Source of the DNA: Myxococcales bacterium
GTDB lineage: Bacteria > Myxococcota_A > Polyangia > Haliangiales > Haliangiaceae
Direction: 5' to 3'
DNA length: 64,000 nt
Assembly: GCA_028287135.1 (NCBI GenBank)
Contig: JAQBQE010000033.1
Span: 144,282-208,281 of the forward strand
Below are positions 1 through 9,537 of the stretch, piece by piece. The notes under the pieces are model-generated. The model worked only from the letters and a program-made list of their open reading frames with translations, was not told where the DNA came from and ran no database searches. Numbering within the stretch: position 1 is the stretch's first letter; every line of letters begins with the position of its first letter. The position numbers and the translations under genes were made by a program.

Positions 1-449
1 AGCCGCTCGGACGACTCGAGCGCGCGACGTTGCTGCGCGACCATGTCGTCGATCTCGCGCTGGCGGCGGCGGATCGCCGTCTCGCGGAGCTCGCGTTCGA
101 TCGTCGGCGCGAGCCGCGCGAGCTTGCCCTTGGTCATGAAGTCGTGGACGCCGGCCTTGAGCGAATCCACGGCGAGCTCCTCACCGATCGTTCCGGACAC
201 GATCACGAACGGCAGATCGTGCCCGAGCCCCCGCATGATCTGGAACGCGGCCAGGCCTGTGAAGCCGTCGGGCATCGACCAGTCCGAGATCACGAAGTCC
301 CACGGCTCGCTGAACGCATCGCGCACGGAGTCCGCCGTGAACACCTGGCGGTAGGTGAGGCCGTAGCCCGCGCGCAACAGCTCGCGAGCGACCAGCAGAA
401 CGTCGTCCTCCGAATCGTCGATCAACAACACCCGGAGCTGTTTCGCCAT
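1..449 (-). CDS. Receiver-domain response regulator, C-terminus outside window
   Basis: The protein starts MAKQLRVLLIDDSEDD and shows a complete CheY-like receiver: the acidic pair after the first strand, phospho-acceptor Asp56 in VISDWSMPDG, Thr/Ser switch in IVSGT, and Lys107 in DFMTKGKL. Residues from about 115 on are charged and helical, a likely coiled coil leading to another domain (often PAS or histidine kinase) that lies beyond the left edge. The ATG is 10 bases after the stop of the triple-receiver kinase, so it is the last visible gene of the chemosensory operon. The sequence supports the receiver directly. Whether the whole protein is a kinase or a plain regulator cannot be seen. 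Confidence 0.85.
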   Translation of the reverse strand, partial: MAKQLRVLLIDDSEDDVLLVARELLRAGYGLTYRQVFTADSVRDAFSEPWDFVISDWSMPDGFTGLAAFQIMRGLGHDLPFVIVSGTIGEELAVDSLKAGVHDFMTKGKLARLAPTIERELRETAIRRRQREIDDMVAQQRRALESSER

Positions 450-459
450 CACAATCTCT

Positions 460-2412
460 TCACAGGGTGAATCCGATCAAGGCGCCGCCGCCGACCGATC
501 CCTCCGCCCAGACCTGGCCACCGTGCCTCACCACGATCCGCTGCACCGTCGCGAGCCCGACCCCGGTGCCTTCGAACTCCGCGGCTGCGTGCAGGCGAAG
601 AAACGGTCGGAACAACTTGTCAGCACGGGATGGATCGAAGCCAACTCCGTTGTCGCGCACGTAGACCCCGCGCCGGCCGTCTCGCTCGATCGCACCGATC
701 TCGATCACGGCATCCTTGCTACGGGACGTGAACTTCCACGCGTTGCTGAGCAAGTTCTCCAGGAGACTGCGGACCAGCCCCTGATCTCCTTCGAGGACGA
801 GCTCGCGCTCGATCCGGACATCGACGGTGCGCGCAGGCTCGCGCTCGCGGAGCTGGGCCGCCACCGTGCTCGCGAGCGCGGTGATGTCGATGCGCCGCTT
901 CTCGATCTCGGTGCGCCCGACCTGCGCGAGCTTGGTCAGATCCTCGATCAGCTCGCTCATCCGGCGGACCGCACTCCGAACGCGCCGGATGTAGTCGTGC
1001 CCCTGGGCGTCGAGAGCCGCGCCGTAGTCCTCAGCCAGCGCGACCGTGAAGCCATCGATCGCGCGCAGCGGTGCTCGCAGATCGTGCGACACGGAGAAGC
1101 TGAACGCCTCGAGCTCCTGGTTTTTCAGCTCGAGCTCCCCGACGAGCGCGGCGCGGGTCTCCGCAAGCTGACGCGCCGCGCGGGCCTCGACGGCCTCGAG
1201 CTCCTTGCGGAGCAGCTGTTCGCGGATGTTGCGGGTCTCATCCTCGAACTGCTTGCGGCGGAGCTGCGCGCGAATCCGCGCCTTCAGCACCGGAAGGTCT
1301 CCCGACTTCGCGATGAAGTCATCGGCGCCCGCGGCGAGGCTGTCGAGCAGCGCGGCGCGATCGTCGCGACCGGTCAACATGACGAGCGGGATGTCACGCA
1401 CGACCGGTGCCGCCTTGATCCGCCGGCAGGTCTCGGTCCCGCCGAGCCCCGGCATCACGATATCCAGCAGGATGCAATCGACCGGCTCGACCGCGAGGAG
1501 CTCGAGGGCTTCCTCTCCGGACCGCGCGAGCACGACGTCATAGCCCTCGCCCTGCAGCATCTCGGCGAGCTCGCTGAGGTAGGTCGGGCTGTCGTCCACC
1601 GCGAGCACCTTGCGCGGCCCGAGCGAGCTGACCGCATCGGCGGATGCCGACGGCGCGGTGTTGCGGAGCGCCGCGGCGAGGCGCGCGAGGATCACGTCGC
1701 TGTCCTCGCCCTTGCGAACGAACGCGTCGGCACCCGCATCGAGCGCGCGAAGCTCGGCGTTGCGGTCCTCGGAGGCCGTCAGCAGCAGGCACGGCACGCC
1801 GCGCAGTGCCGCATCGAGCCGCACGTGGCGGATCACACTGGCGCCGTCCATGCCCGGCAGCACCCCGTCGACGATGATCGCGTGCGGACGATGATCCGCC
1901 GCGATGCGCAGCCCTTCCTCCCCGGAGTCTGCGGTGAGCACTTCGTAGCCCTCGCGCACGAGATGCTCGCGCAGCGCCCAGCGAAACGTCGCACTGTCGT
2001 CGATCACGAGCACCGAGGGCAGCCGGACCGCCGCGGACGGGCCGCGGGCGCGGAGCAGCTCGCGCGTCCGCGAGACGACGTACCCGCGATCGTACGGCTT
2101 GCCGACATACTCGTCGGCGCCGGTCTTGAGGGCGCGGATCCGATCGCCGACCTCGGCCTCCGTCGACAGCATGATGATTGGCAGCGTGGTACCGGAGGCG
2201 GTGCAGCGGATCTCGCGCAGGAGGTCGACGCCGTCGCCATCGGGGAGGACCACGTCGAGCACGACGACGCCGACATCGTCCCGCAGCAGCGTGGTCCGCG
2301 CTTCCGCGACCGTCGTGCACAGAAGCGTCCGGAACCCCGCCTCCTCGAACGCTTCGGCGAGGTCCATGCGGACGGTGAGGCTGTCGTCGACGATCACCAC
2401 GTGCCCGGTCAT
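460..2412 (-). CDS. Triple-receiver hybrid sensor histidine kinase
   Basis: This 650-residue cytoplasmic protein has three CheY-like receivers in a row (about 1-120, 128-250 and 262-385). Each keeps its phospho-acceptor Asp (for the first, Asp53 in VVLDVVLP) and the conserved Lys (GKPYD, VRKGED, IAKSGD). A coiled coil follows, then a HisKA domain with His443 in FSVSHDLRAP and a HATPase domain with N box LLENLLSNAWKF, G1 DNGVGFD and G2 GTGVGLA. There is no membrane segment or sensor domain, so it is probably driven by phosphotransfer from CheA to its receivers. The ATG overlaps the cheB stop by four bases, which fixes the start against a longer upstream frame. It occupies the position that a WspR-type diguanylate cyclase has in Wsp operons. 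Confidence 0.92.
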   Translation of the reverse strand: MTGHVVIVDDSLTVRMDLAEAFEEAGFRTLLCTTVAEARTTLLRDDVGVVVLDVVLPDGDGVDLLREIRCTASGTTLPIIMLSTEAEVGDRIRALKTGADEYVGKPYDRGYVVSRTRELLRARGPSAAVRLPSVLVIDDSATFRWALREHLVREGYEVLTADSGEEGLRIAADHRPHAIIVDGVLPGMDGASVIRHVRLDAALRGVPCLLLTASEDRNAELRALDAGADAFVRKGEDSDVILARLAAALRNTAPSASADAVSSLGPRKVLAVDDSPTYLSELAEMLQGEGYDVVLARSGEEALELLAVEPVDCILLDIVMPGLGGTETCRRIKAAPVVRDIPLVMLTGRDDRAALLDSLAAGADDFIAKSGDLPVLKARIRAQLRRKQFEDETRNIREQLLRKELEAVEARAARQLAETRAALVGELELKNQELEAFSFSVSHDLRAPLRAIDGFTVALAEDYGAALDAQGHDYIRRVRSAVRRMSELIEDLTKLAQVGRTEIEKRRIDITALASTVAAQLREREPARTVDVRIERELVLEGDQGLVRSLLENLLSNAWKFTSRSKDAVIEIGAIERDGRRGVYVRDNGVGFDPSRADKLFRPFLRLHAAAEFEGTGVGLATVQRIVVRHGGQVWAEGSVGGGALIGFTL

Positions 2413-3458
2413 CGCGCACGGTCCTTGCCCGCACCCACGACGGCGAGCGCGGGCCCGATCTCCGAGAGCGGTAGGATCCGCGCGGCGGCGCCGAGCAGGA
2501 TCGCTTCGCGCGGCATCCCGAACACGACCGACGACGCCTCGTCCTGCGCGATCGTGTCGCCGCCGGCGTTGCGGATCGCGAGGAGGCCCTGCGCTCCGTC
2601 GCGCCCCATGCCGGTCAGCAGACACGCGGTGACCGCCGGTCCGTGGGATCGCGCGAGCGATTCGAACAGGACGTCGACCGACGGCCGGCACGAATGGCGC
2701 TCTGGATCGCGCGTGAGTCGGATCCGGAGGTTCTCGACCACCATGTGCGAGTCCGGTGGCGCCATCAGGATCCGCGCGGAATCGACGGGATCTCCGTCAC
2801 GCGCGAGCGCGACGCGATGATGCGTCTGGCGATCGAGCCAGTCGGCGAACGCCGTGCCGAACGGTTCGTTGATGTGCAGCACGAGCAGGAGCGGCGCGCT
2901 CAGCTCCGCCGGCAGCGCGTTCAGGATGTCGATGATGGCGCTCGGCCCGCCGGTCGACGCGCCGATCGCCATCAGAGCGCAGCGCGTCGAGGCCGCCGGT
3001 AACGCCGACAGACCTGGTGAGGCGCTCGCCTGAAACCGGCCGCGGACGTGCGTGATCACCCGGATCCGCGACACCAGCTTGAGCGTCGAGAGGAACTGTT
3101 CCTCCCAGACCCCCTCGGGCTCGTCACCGCGCGGCTTCTCCAGCACGTCGACCGCACCCGCGGCGAGCGCGTCGTATGTCCGGAACAGCTCGCCGCGATT
3201 GGTCGATGACGACACGATCAAGATCGGCGTCGGGCAGTGAGCCATCAGGTACTCGGTGGTCGCGAGCCCGGTCATCACCGGCATCATCATGTCCATCGTG
3301 ATCACGTCGGGCTTCAGCGCGAGGCACAGCGCGATCGCCTGCTTCCCATCGGCCGCCTCGCCGACGAGCTCGATGTCGGGATCCGCCGAGAGCACTTCGC
3401 GCAGCCGGTTTCGCACCGTCGGGGAATCCTCAACGAGGAGCACGCGGGTCTTCTTCAC
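2409..3458 (-). CDS. cheB: CheB chemotaxis-type protein-glutamate methylesterase
   Basis: This 349-residue protein has an N-terminal receiver (RVLLVEDSPTVRNRL, phospho-acceptor in ITMDMMMPVM) and a C-terminal methylesterase domain. The catalytic triad is recognisable: Ser in GASTGGPSA, His in LHINEPF and Asp in GMGRDGAQG. It removes methyl groups from receptor glutamates and balances the CheR of the same operon. The start overlaps the cheA stop (ATGA), so translation is probably coupled. Length and architecture are standard for CheB/WspF. Confidence 0.95.
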   Translation of the reverse strand: MKKTRVLLVEDSPTVRNRLREVLSADPDIELVGEAADGKQAIALCLALKPDVITMDMMMPVMTGLATTEYLMAHCPTPILIVSSSTNRGELFRTYDALAAGAVDVLEKPRGDEPEGVWEEQFLSTLKLVSRIRVITHVRGRFQASASPGLSALPAASTRCALMAIGASTGGPSAIIDILNALPAELSAPLLLVLHINEPFGTAFADWLDRQTHHRVALARDGDPVDSARILMAPPDSHMVVENLRIRLTRDPERHSCRPSVDVLFESLARSHGPAVTACLLTGMGRDGAQGLLAIRNAGGDTIAQDEASSVVFGMPREAILLGAAARILPLSEIGPALAVVGAGKDRAR

Positions 3459-5473
3459 GGCAACCCCACCATCCGCTGGATGCGCGCCAGCAGGTCCACT
3501 TGATCGAACTCGCTCTTGACGATGTAGCCCTGCGCGCCGACCAGCCGACCTCGCTCGCGATCCTCGGCGGCGTTGCGCGAGGTGATCAGGATCGCCGGCG
3601 TGTCACGCAGTGCAGGATCGGCGCGCACTCGCTCGACGAACGTGAACCCGTCGATTCCCGGCATCTCGACGTCGACCAGGAACAAGGCGTAGCGCTTCTT
3701 GCTCGCGGCCTCGAGTCCATGCTCACCCGAGGTCGCGGTATCGACGTCGTAGCCGGCAGACTCGAGAATGCTCTGCTCGAGCATCCGGGTCGTCATCGAG
3801 TCGTCGATCACGAGGACGGAGTGGCGCAGCATCGCGCGAGCAGGTTCGAGAACGCGGTCGCGCGCCGCACCGACGAGGTGCTCGGGATCGAGCACGAGCT
3901 GGGGATTGCCCGCTGCATCGACGGTGGCACCGGCGATCAGTGGATCGGCACCCGCGATCGCGGGGATCGGACGGACCACCGTCGACGACGTGCCGACCAG
4001 GCGGTCGACGCCGATCACCGCGATGCTACCTGCTGCCTCGACGATCACACCGATCGCTCCCCGCCGAGGTCGCCCCGATGCCGCGGCTCGCAACAGACCT
4101 CCGAGTGGGACGAACGGCGTCGCGCGGTCGGCGTGGAGGATCGACTGGGCATGAGCGGTGCGGGCGAGATCCGCGTCGTCCACGCGCCGGGTTCCGCGGA
4201 CAGCGTCGAGAGGAATCGCCACGATGACGCCCCCGGCCTCGACCACGAGCAGCTCGAGCGAAGCGATCGAGACGGGCACCACGATCTCGAACGCGGTGCC
4301 GGCGCTCGGCTCGCTGCGCACCGCGACCTCCCCCCCGAGCCGTTCCACGACCTCACGCACGACATCGAGCCCGATGCCTCGGCCCGAGACCTCGGTGACG
4401 CTGCTCGAGGTGCTGATCCCCCCGCGCAGCAGGAGCTTCATCAGCTCGGCCGCGCCGATGTTCGCAGGCGCGGCGAACCCGCGACGCTGGGCGACCCGCC
4501 GCACCGCCTCGAGATCGAGGCCGCGGCCGTCGTCCCGGCACGTGAACACGATCCTGCGGCCGCGGCGAACGACCTCGAGCTCGATCATTCCTGCGACGGA
4601 CTTGCCTGCAGCACGCCGCTCCGCCGGCATCTCGATCCCGTGCGCGACCGCGTTGCGGACGAGCTGGACCAGCGCGGCCTGGATCGCGACGAGGACCTGC
4701 GCATCGAGCCGGACCCGGCCACCCCTCCCCGCGAACAAGACCTGCTTGCCGAGGGCTTCCGCCGCATCGCGCGCCGTCCGCTGCAGCGACGAGAACGTCG
4801 ACTCGACCGAGACCAGCCGCAGGTGCTCGGCGGTCTCGCGCACCTGCGTCAGCTCGCGATCGACGTACTCGAGCCGAGTCTCGAGCATCTGCTCGCAGGT
4901 CTGGACCGAGTCGCGCAGCTGCTCGGCGAGCGCGTGAGTCCGCTCGAGGTCACGCGGCGCGCCGCGAGGCGCGAGCTGTGCGACCACGAGCTCCGCGAGC
5001 TGACGAACCGCCTGGAGGCTGCCGGTGAGCTCGCCGACCCCACGCAGCCGGGTGTGGGTCGCGATCACGCCGTCGAGCAACGCATCCATCTCCGCGAGCT
5101 CGGTCCGCACGGAGTGAGGAACTTCCGTCGGCGACGCCGCGGCCGTCGTGGTCTCCCTGGGTGGAGACACCGCGCGCGCGAGCAGCGCTGACAGCTCGTC
5201 GACCAGCGCCAGCAACGTCGCGATCCGGTCGGGCGGAATCGCCTCGCTGCCCGTCCGGAACGGCGCGAGCACGTCCTCGATCGCGTGAGCGCGCTCGGCG
5301 ATCTCGGGCAGCCGCACGATGCGCGCAGCTCCCTTGAGCGTGTGCGCCTGGCGGAGCATCCGCGCGACGGTGTCGACGCTCGGTCCCTGTTCGAGCGCGA
5401 GCGTGCCCTTCCCGAGCTCGTCGATCAGCTCGCGCGCCTCGAGGCGGAAGTACTTGTAGGGATCCGCTGCCAT
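3455..5473 (-). CDS. cheA: CheA-type hybrid histidine kinase with C-terminal receiver
   Basis: This 672-residue kinase starts with an Hpt domain (phospho-acceptor His44 in RQAHTLKGAAR). A helical linker and dimerisation segment lead to a CheA HATPase with N box VRNAVAHGIE, DDGRGLD and GRGIGLDVV, then a CheW-like domain. A receiver occupies about residues 548-672 (VLVIDDSMTTRML, acceptor in FLVDVEMPG, Lys in IVKSEF). No clear P2 domain is visible. The Hpt-kinase-CheW-REC layout is that of FrzE and WspE, where the attached receiver tunes or relays phosphate. It overlaps the receptor stop by one base (TGATG) upstream and cheB by four bases downstream. Confidence 0.95.
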   Translation of the reverse strand: MAADPYKYFRLEARELIDELGKGTLALEQGPSVDTVARMLRQAHTLKGAARIVRLPEIAERAHAIEDVLAPFRTGSEAIPPDRIATLLALVDELSALLARAVSPPRETTTAAASPTEVPHSVRTELAEMDALLDGVIATHTRLRGVGELTGSLQAVRQLAELVVAQLAPRGAPRDLERTHALAEQLRDSVQTCEQMLETRLEYVDRELTQVRETAEHLRLVSVESTFSSLQRTARDAAEALGKQVLFAGRGGRVRLDAQVLVAIQAALVQLVRNAVAHGIEMPAERRAAGKSVAGMIELEVVRRGRRIVFTCRDDGRGLDLEAVRRVAQRRGFAAPANIGAAELMKLLLRGGISTSSSVTEVSGRGIGLDVVREVVERLGGEVAVRSEPSAGTAFEIVVPVSIASLELLVVEAGGVIVAIPLDAVRGTRRVDDADLARTAHAQSILHADRATPFVPLGGLLRAAASGRPRRGAIGVIVEAAGSIAVIGVDRLVGTSSTVVRPIPAIAGADPLIAGATVDAAGNPQLVLDPEHLVGAARDRVLEPARAMLRHSVLVIDDSMTTRMLEQSILESAGYDVDTATSGEHGLEAASKKRYALFLVDVEMPGIDGFTFVERVRADPALRDTPAILITSRNAAEDRERGRLVGAQGYIVKSEFDQVDLLARIQRMVGLP

Positions 5474-6945
5474 CAGCGCAGGTTCTGCGGCTGCACGAGC
5501 CGCGACAGATCCTTCGAGAGGTTGGCGAGCTGCGACGCGGTGATCAGCGTCTGCCCGGAGCTGGCCTCGGTCTCCTTCGTGGCCTGCGCGACACTCGCGA
5601 TCGCCACGTTGACCTGCTCGACTGCGGTGGTCTGCTGCTTGGTCGAGAGCTCGATCTCGCGCGCCGCCTCGGTCGTGGTCGACACCAGCCCAGCGATCTG
5701 CCGGAACGCAGCGGCGACCTCGCCGAACTGCTTCGAGCCGCTATCGACCGCCTTCGACCCGGTCTCGGTCGCCATCACCGTCGTGTTCACGGCGCCGCGG
5801 ACATCGTCAATCAGGGTGCGGATCTGCTTGGTCGATCCACCGACGCGATCTGCGAGCTTCCTGATCTCGTCGGCGACCACGGCGAACCGCTTGCCCGCAT
5901 CGCCGGCACCGGCCGCCTCGATCGTCGCGTTGATCGCGAGGATGTTCGTCTGCTCGGCGAGCTCGGACACCAGGTCGAGCACCGCCCCGATCTCCTGCGA
6001 CTTCTTGCCGAGCGCGAGCATGTGGTTGACCACGAGATCGACCTGCCGACGGATCCCACCGATCGAGTCGTTCGCCTTGTCGACGGTGCCGTCGCCCGCA
6101 CGCGCCGACGTCGCCGTCTGCGCCGCGATCTGAGCGACCCGCTGAGCGCTGTCGGAGATCTGGCGCGAGGTCGCGAGCAGCTCGGTGATCGTCATGCTGA
6201 TCTCGTTCATCGCCGTCGACTGTTCCTTGGCCCCGGTCGCCTGCTGGTTCGCGGCGGCCTGGAGCTCGGCCGACGAGCTCTGGACCAGACTGACCGCGGT
6301 CCCGATCTGACGACCGAGCGATCGGGTCAACCAGATCGCGAGCACGATGCCGAGCAGCAAGGCGATCCCGACGAACACGATCACGAGCGTGGTCGCGTCG
6401 GACGCGGTCTGGGTCGCGGCGATCCGCGAGGCATCGAGCCGAAGGCGCTGGCTCGTGAGGAGCCCGAGGATCGCGGTATCGAGCTGGTCGCGCTTCCCGA
6501 TCACGCGCTCCTCGAACGCGTTCGCGACGACGTCCACGGCGATGTCACCGCGGCGGAGCGCGATGACGGCAGCGGCTGCCTGTTCGTGATCATTCTCGAG
6601 CTGGACGATCGTCTCGAGCGCGCCCCGGGCCTCGGCCGTCCGCAGGTTCGGCTGGATCAGGGCGATCGTGGCGGCGAACTTCGCGCGCGCCTCCATGGCG
6701 GTGGTGACGAAGCGCTCCTCGCGGGTGAGCAAGAAGCCGCGGTGTGCCCCACCCTTCCGCTCGACCGCGGCGCGGAGCACCTCGGCCTCGGTCACCGTGG
6801 CGGCCTCGACGGTGATCACCTCGTCCTTGCTCTCGACCACGTTGCGGAGCGCGAGCACCGAAACCACGCCGGTCGCGATCGTCAGGAGCACGATCACCGC
6901 GAAGCCCGCGCTGAGTCGTTGTCCAAAGGTCAGGTTCGTTCCCAT
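5473..6945 (-). CDS. Methyl-accepting chemotaxis protein (transducer)
   Basis: This 490-residue receptor has membrane segments at about residues 12-32 and 188-208. They flank a helical periplasmic domain of CHASE3/four-helix type. The cytoplasmic part is a long methyl-accepting coiled coil with the conserved tip around [19 protein letters not shown] and [10 protein letters not shown]. No convincing HAMP domain separates TM2 from the signalling region. It is the only transducer in the operon and should form the core complex with the two CheW proteins and the hybrid CheA. The ligand cannot be read from sequence. Confidence 0.93.
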   Translation of the reverse strand: MGTNLTFGQRLSAGFAVIVLLTIATGVVSVLALRNVVESKDEVITVEAATVTEAEVLRAAVERKGGAHRGFLLTREERFVTTAMEARAKFAATIALIQPNLRTAEARGALETIVQLENDHEQAAAAVIALRRGDIAVDVVANAFEERVIGKRDQLDTAILGLLTSQRLRLDASRIAATQTASDATTLVIVFVGIALLLGIVLAIWLTRSLGRQIGTAVSLVQSSSAELQAAANQQATGAKEQSTAMNEISMTITELLATSRQISDSAQRVAQIAAQTATSARAGDGTVDKANDSIGGIRRQVDLVVNHMLALGKKSQEIGAVLDLVSELAEQTNILAINATIEAAGAGDAGKRFAVVADEIRKLADRVGGSTKQIRTLIDDVRGAVNTTVMATETGSKAVDSGSKQFGEVAAAFRQIAGLVSTTTEAAREIELSTKQQTTAVEQVNVAIASVAQATKETEASSGQTLITASQLANLSKDLSRLVQPQNLR

Positions 6946-6946
6946 G

Positions 6947-7453
6947 TCAGGTCTCTCCCAGCGGTCGTGTGATGGTCTCGATCAGCGAGGTGATGTCGAT
7001 CAGCGGCCGTAGCTGGCCACCGGTGTGAACGACCTCGCGAACATGCGAAGGCGTCGCGCCGGCGCCGGCGTACGGCACGATCGCGGCGCGGGAGACGCGC
7101 AGGTGCTGCTCGAATCCTTCGAACGCCAGCGCGAACGCTCCACCCGCGACGACCACCATCCAGCGCAACGCGGCGCCGGACGGTGCATGCCCGAGGAGCC
7201 TGGCGAGATCGAACACCGGAACGAACGCCCCGCGAAACCCGACGAGCCCGATCAGGTCCGGACGTCGCGACGGCAAGGAGGTGACCGCCCGATCGGCAAA
7301 CAAGCTCGCGATCTCGCCCATGCGGATCGCGTGCGGCGAATCACCGACGCGGATCGCGAGGACATCCTCGAGCTCCTCGGCGGGATCACGCGCCACCGCG
7401 AACGAGCCATCGAAGGCGTCGCGCAGGTCGGACGCCAGGAGCCGGGGCTTCAT
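6947..7453 (-). CDS. cheW: CheW-like coupling protein (first of two)
   Basis: This 168-residue CheW-domain protein has hallmark segments [33 protein letters not shown] and a C-terminal LIDITSLIE. The start [11 protein letters not shown] overlaps the cheR stop in an ATGA. A frame 12 codons longer exists upstream but would run into cheR. It links receptor to CheA. With the second CheW in the operon it gives the two-CheW arrangement seen in Wsp (WspB/WspD). It ends one base before the start of the receptor gene. Confidence 0.9.
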   Translation of the reverse strand: MKPRLLASDLRDAFDGSFAVARDPAEELEDVLAIRVGDSPHAIRMGEIASLFADRAVTSLPSRRPDLIGLVGFRGAFVPVFDLARLLGHAPSGAALRWMVVVAGGAFALAFEGFEQHLRVSRAAIVPYAGAGATPSHVREVVHTGGQLRPLIDITSLIETITRPLGET

Positions 7454-8949
7454 GTGCCCGTCCCGACGCCATCGAGCTCGCCGCGGCACAACGCGATCAG
7501 GGCGTCCCGGTGAAACCCTCCGCCAAACAGCAGCAGGCGCGAGGCGTCCTCGCGCTGGAACAGCACGAGCGCCTGCGCGAGCTCGCGGCGAGCGAGCTCG
7601 CGGTCACCGGCGCGCCGGGCGAGCAGCCCGAGGTGCAACCGCGGCATCGCGAACATCGGATCGAGATAGACCGCGGTCTGGTCGTGATCGGCCGCCCCCT
7701 TGCGGTCGCCGACGACCTCGCGGCACAGCGCCATCACGTAGTGCGCGCCCGCGTGGAGCTCGTCGATCTCGAGCAACCGGCGACATGCGACCTCGGCCTC
7801 CGCACAGCGACCTGCGTGCGTCAGGGCGACCGAGCGCAGAAGGAGCACATCGACGTCATGCCCCGACGCCGGTGACAGACCTTCGAGCAGACCGAGGGCG
7901 TCGTCGTACCGCTCGTGCTTCACGAGCTCGAGGATCCGCGCGAGGTCCGGGCGCGGACCGGGCACGACGGCCGCGCTGTGCGTGGCCTGCGCGGGCGGCT
8001 CGACGAGCACCCGGATCCGTTCCGCAGCGCGCTGGATCGCATCCACCCAGCCGTCGCCAGTCTCGACCGCGGCGGCGACGTCCGGCACCGCACGACGGAC
8101 ATCGAGCGGCCACGCCTTCGGGGTCGGGGCGCCGTCGCGGCGCTGGTAGTAGAACGTCCCGTGCGTGTGGCAGAGGTGAAACTGCTGCGAGAGCCCGCGC
8201 AGCGTCTCCGCGTGACCGAGGAACAGGTAGCCACCCGGAGCGAGGGCGGACTCGACGCGCGCCACCACGCGCTCCGCAACGTCGGGCGGAAAGTACATGA
8301 GCACGTTGCGGCAGAAGATCACGTCGTACGCTGCCGGCTGCCATAGATCCGGATCGTCGACGATCAGGTTCTTGCGCTCGAACGTGACGGCGCTCCGGAT
8401 CTGCTCGTCGAGGATGTGATCGCGACCATCGCGCGAGAACCACTGCTCCTGGAGATCCGCCGGGGTCTCGCGAAATGCCCAGTTGCTGAACCGCGCGCTC
8501 GCTGCGCGCCGCAGTGCGGCCGGGTTGATGTCGACCCCGCGGATCGAGACGGCCCAGGTCGGCGCGGGCGCGATGCTACGAGCCGCGATCGCGAGCGAGT
8601 AGGCCTCCTCGCCCGACGCACAGCCCGCCGACAGCAACCGGAGCTGCCGGCGAGCTCCCCGCGCGCGCATCCGGTCGGGCAGCACGACGTCCGTGAACGC
8701 GGCGAACTGAGCTGCGTAGCGGAAGAAGTAGGTCTCGCCGACGGTGAGTGACTCGGCCAGCGCACCGATCTCGTCGCCCGGCGACCGCGCTAGCCGGGTC
8801 AGATAGCCCGCGGGATCCTGGTGATGGTGGCGAGCGCGCGCGTGCAGAAGTTCCGCCAGAAACCCGAGCTTCGCATCTTCGAAGCCCAGTCCGAGGTGCT
8901 GCGCGATCCAGGCCCGAAACTGTTCGACCTGGTCGGCCGTGGCGATCAT
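7450..8949 (-). CDS. cheR: CheR-type protein-glutamate methyltransferase with TPR tail
   Basis: The N-terminal part of this 499-residue protein is a CheR methyltransferase: an all-alpha region, then TVGETYFFR, the SAM-binding LLSAGCASGEEAYSLA, the acidic loop GVDINPAAL and the segment FCRNVLMYF. Residues from about 340 to 480 are TPR-like helical pairs rich in Ala, Leu and Arg. CheR-TPR fusions are known from Wsp (WspC) and several myxobacterial Che clusters, where the TPRs may control access to the receptor. It overlaps both neighbouring cheW genes by four bases. Confidence 0.94.
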   Translation of the reverse strand: MIATADQVEQFRAWIAQHLGLGFEDAKLGFLAELLHARARHHHQDPAGYLTRLARSPGDEIGALAESLTVGETYFFRYAAQFAAFTDVVLPDRMRARGARRQLRLLSAGCASGEEAYSLAIAARSIAPAPTWAVSIRGVDINPAALRRAASARFSNWAFRETPADLQEQWFSRDGRDHILDEQIRSAVTFERKNLIVDDPDLWQPAAYDVIFCRNVLMYFPPDVAERVVARVESALAPGGYLFLGHAETLRGLSQQFHLCHTHGTFYYQRRDGAPTPKAWPLDVRRAVPDVAAAVETGDGWVDAIQRAAERIRVLVEPPAQATHSAAVVPGPRPDLARILELVKHERYDDALGLLEGLSPASGHDVDVLLLRSVALTHAGRCAEAEVACRRLLEIDELHAGAHYVMALCREVVGDRKGAADHDQTAVYLDPMFAMPRLHLGLLARRAGDRELARRELAQALVLFQREDASRLLLFGGGFHRDALIALCRGELDGVGTGT

Positions 8950-9386
8950 CCGGCCTGCAGTTCGGCCTCGAGCGCGCGCAGCACGTCATCGGGTACCAGG
9001 TGCGCAGCCCGGAGCGCCAGGAGCAGCTCCTGGTCGGCAACCCCGAGAGCTTCGATCGCTTCAGCACCCGCGAGCAGCGGGGGGAGCTCGTGGAGCTGGG
9101 CCCGCTGCAGACGGCGGACCCCGGTCACGGAATCCACGGCGAGCGCGATCGCGCGAGCACCGAGTCGCAGCGTCACGAACCGCTCCGGCACTCCGGCGTG
9201 ATCTCCGAGGATGCGACCGGCATCGACCACGATCGTGGGCTCGCCGCGGATGATCGAGATGCCGAGCACCGCCGGCGGCCCACCGGGGACCTGCCGGATC
9301 GGCAGCGGCCGCATGGTCTCGATCACGACCTCGAGGGGCAGGCTGCACGCCCGTCCGGCCACATGACATAGGAGAACATCGATCAT
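8946..9386 (-). CDS. cheW: CheW-like coupling protein (second of two), first gene of operon
   Basis: This 146-residue CheW-like protein carries VLLCHVAGRACSLPLEVVIE, GPPAVLGISIIRGEPTIVVD and a short C-terminal helix. The start at MIDVLLCHVAG is chosen because the domain begins there. The reading frame extends 21 codons further upstream, but with an Arg/Cys-rich segment atypical of CheW. It is the promoter-proximal gene. About 150 bases without another gene separate it from cdsA, and the operon promoter must lie there, although I see no convincing -35/-10 pair. Confidence 0.85.
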   Translation of the reverse strand: MIDVLLCHVAGRACSLPLEVVIETMRPLPIRQVPGGPPAVLGISIIRGEPTIVVDAGRILGDHAGVPERFVTLRLGARAIALAVDSVTGVRRLQRAQLHELPPLLAGAEAIEALGVADQELLLALRAAHLVPDDVLRALEAELQAG

Positions 9387-9537
9387 GCCTTGCTCACACC
9401 CACACTCGCACGCACGCTGGCGCCGTGGTGCGGAGATGAACTGCCTCACGTAGGGCTTTGGTTGAGTCCTCGCCCACCGAGGTCTGACGGGGTCTGAAGC
9501 CAGCTCTGCCGTCCATACCCTGGGTAGTTCGTGACGG

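Noticed and set aside
523..2820. Long plus-strand frames opposite the chemosensory operon
   Set aside because: They are antisense to genes with clear motifs and have Arg/His-rich shadow composition.
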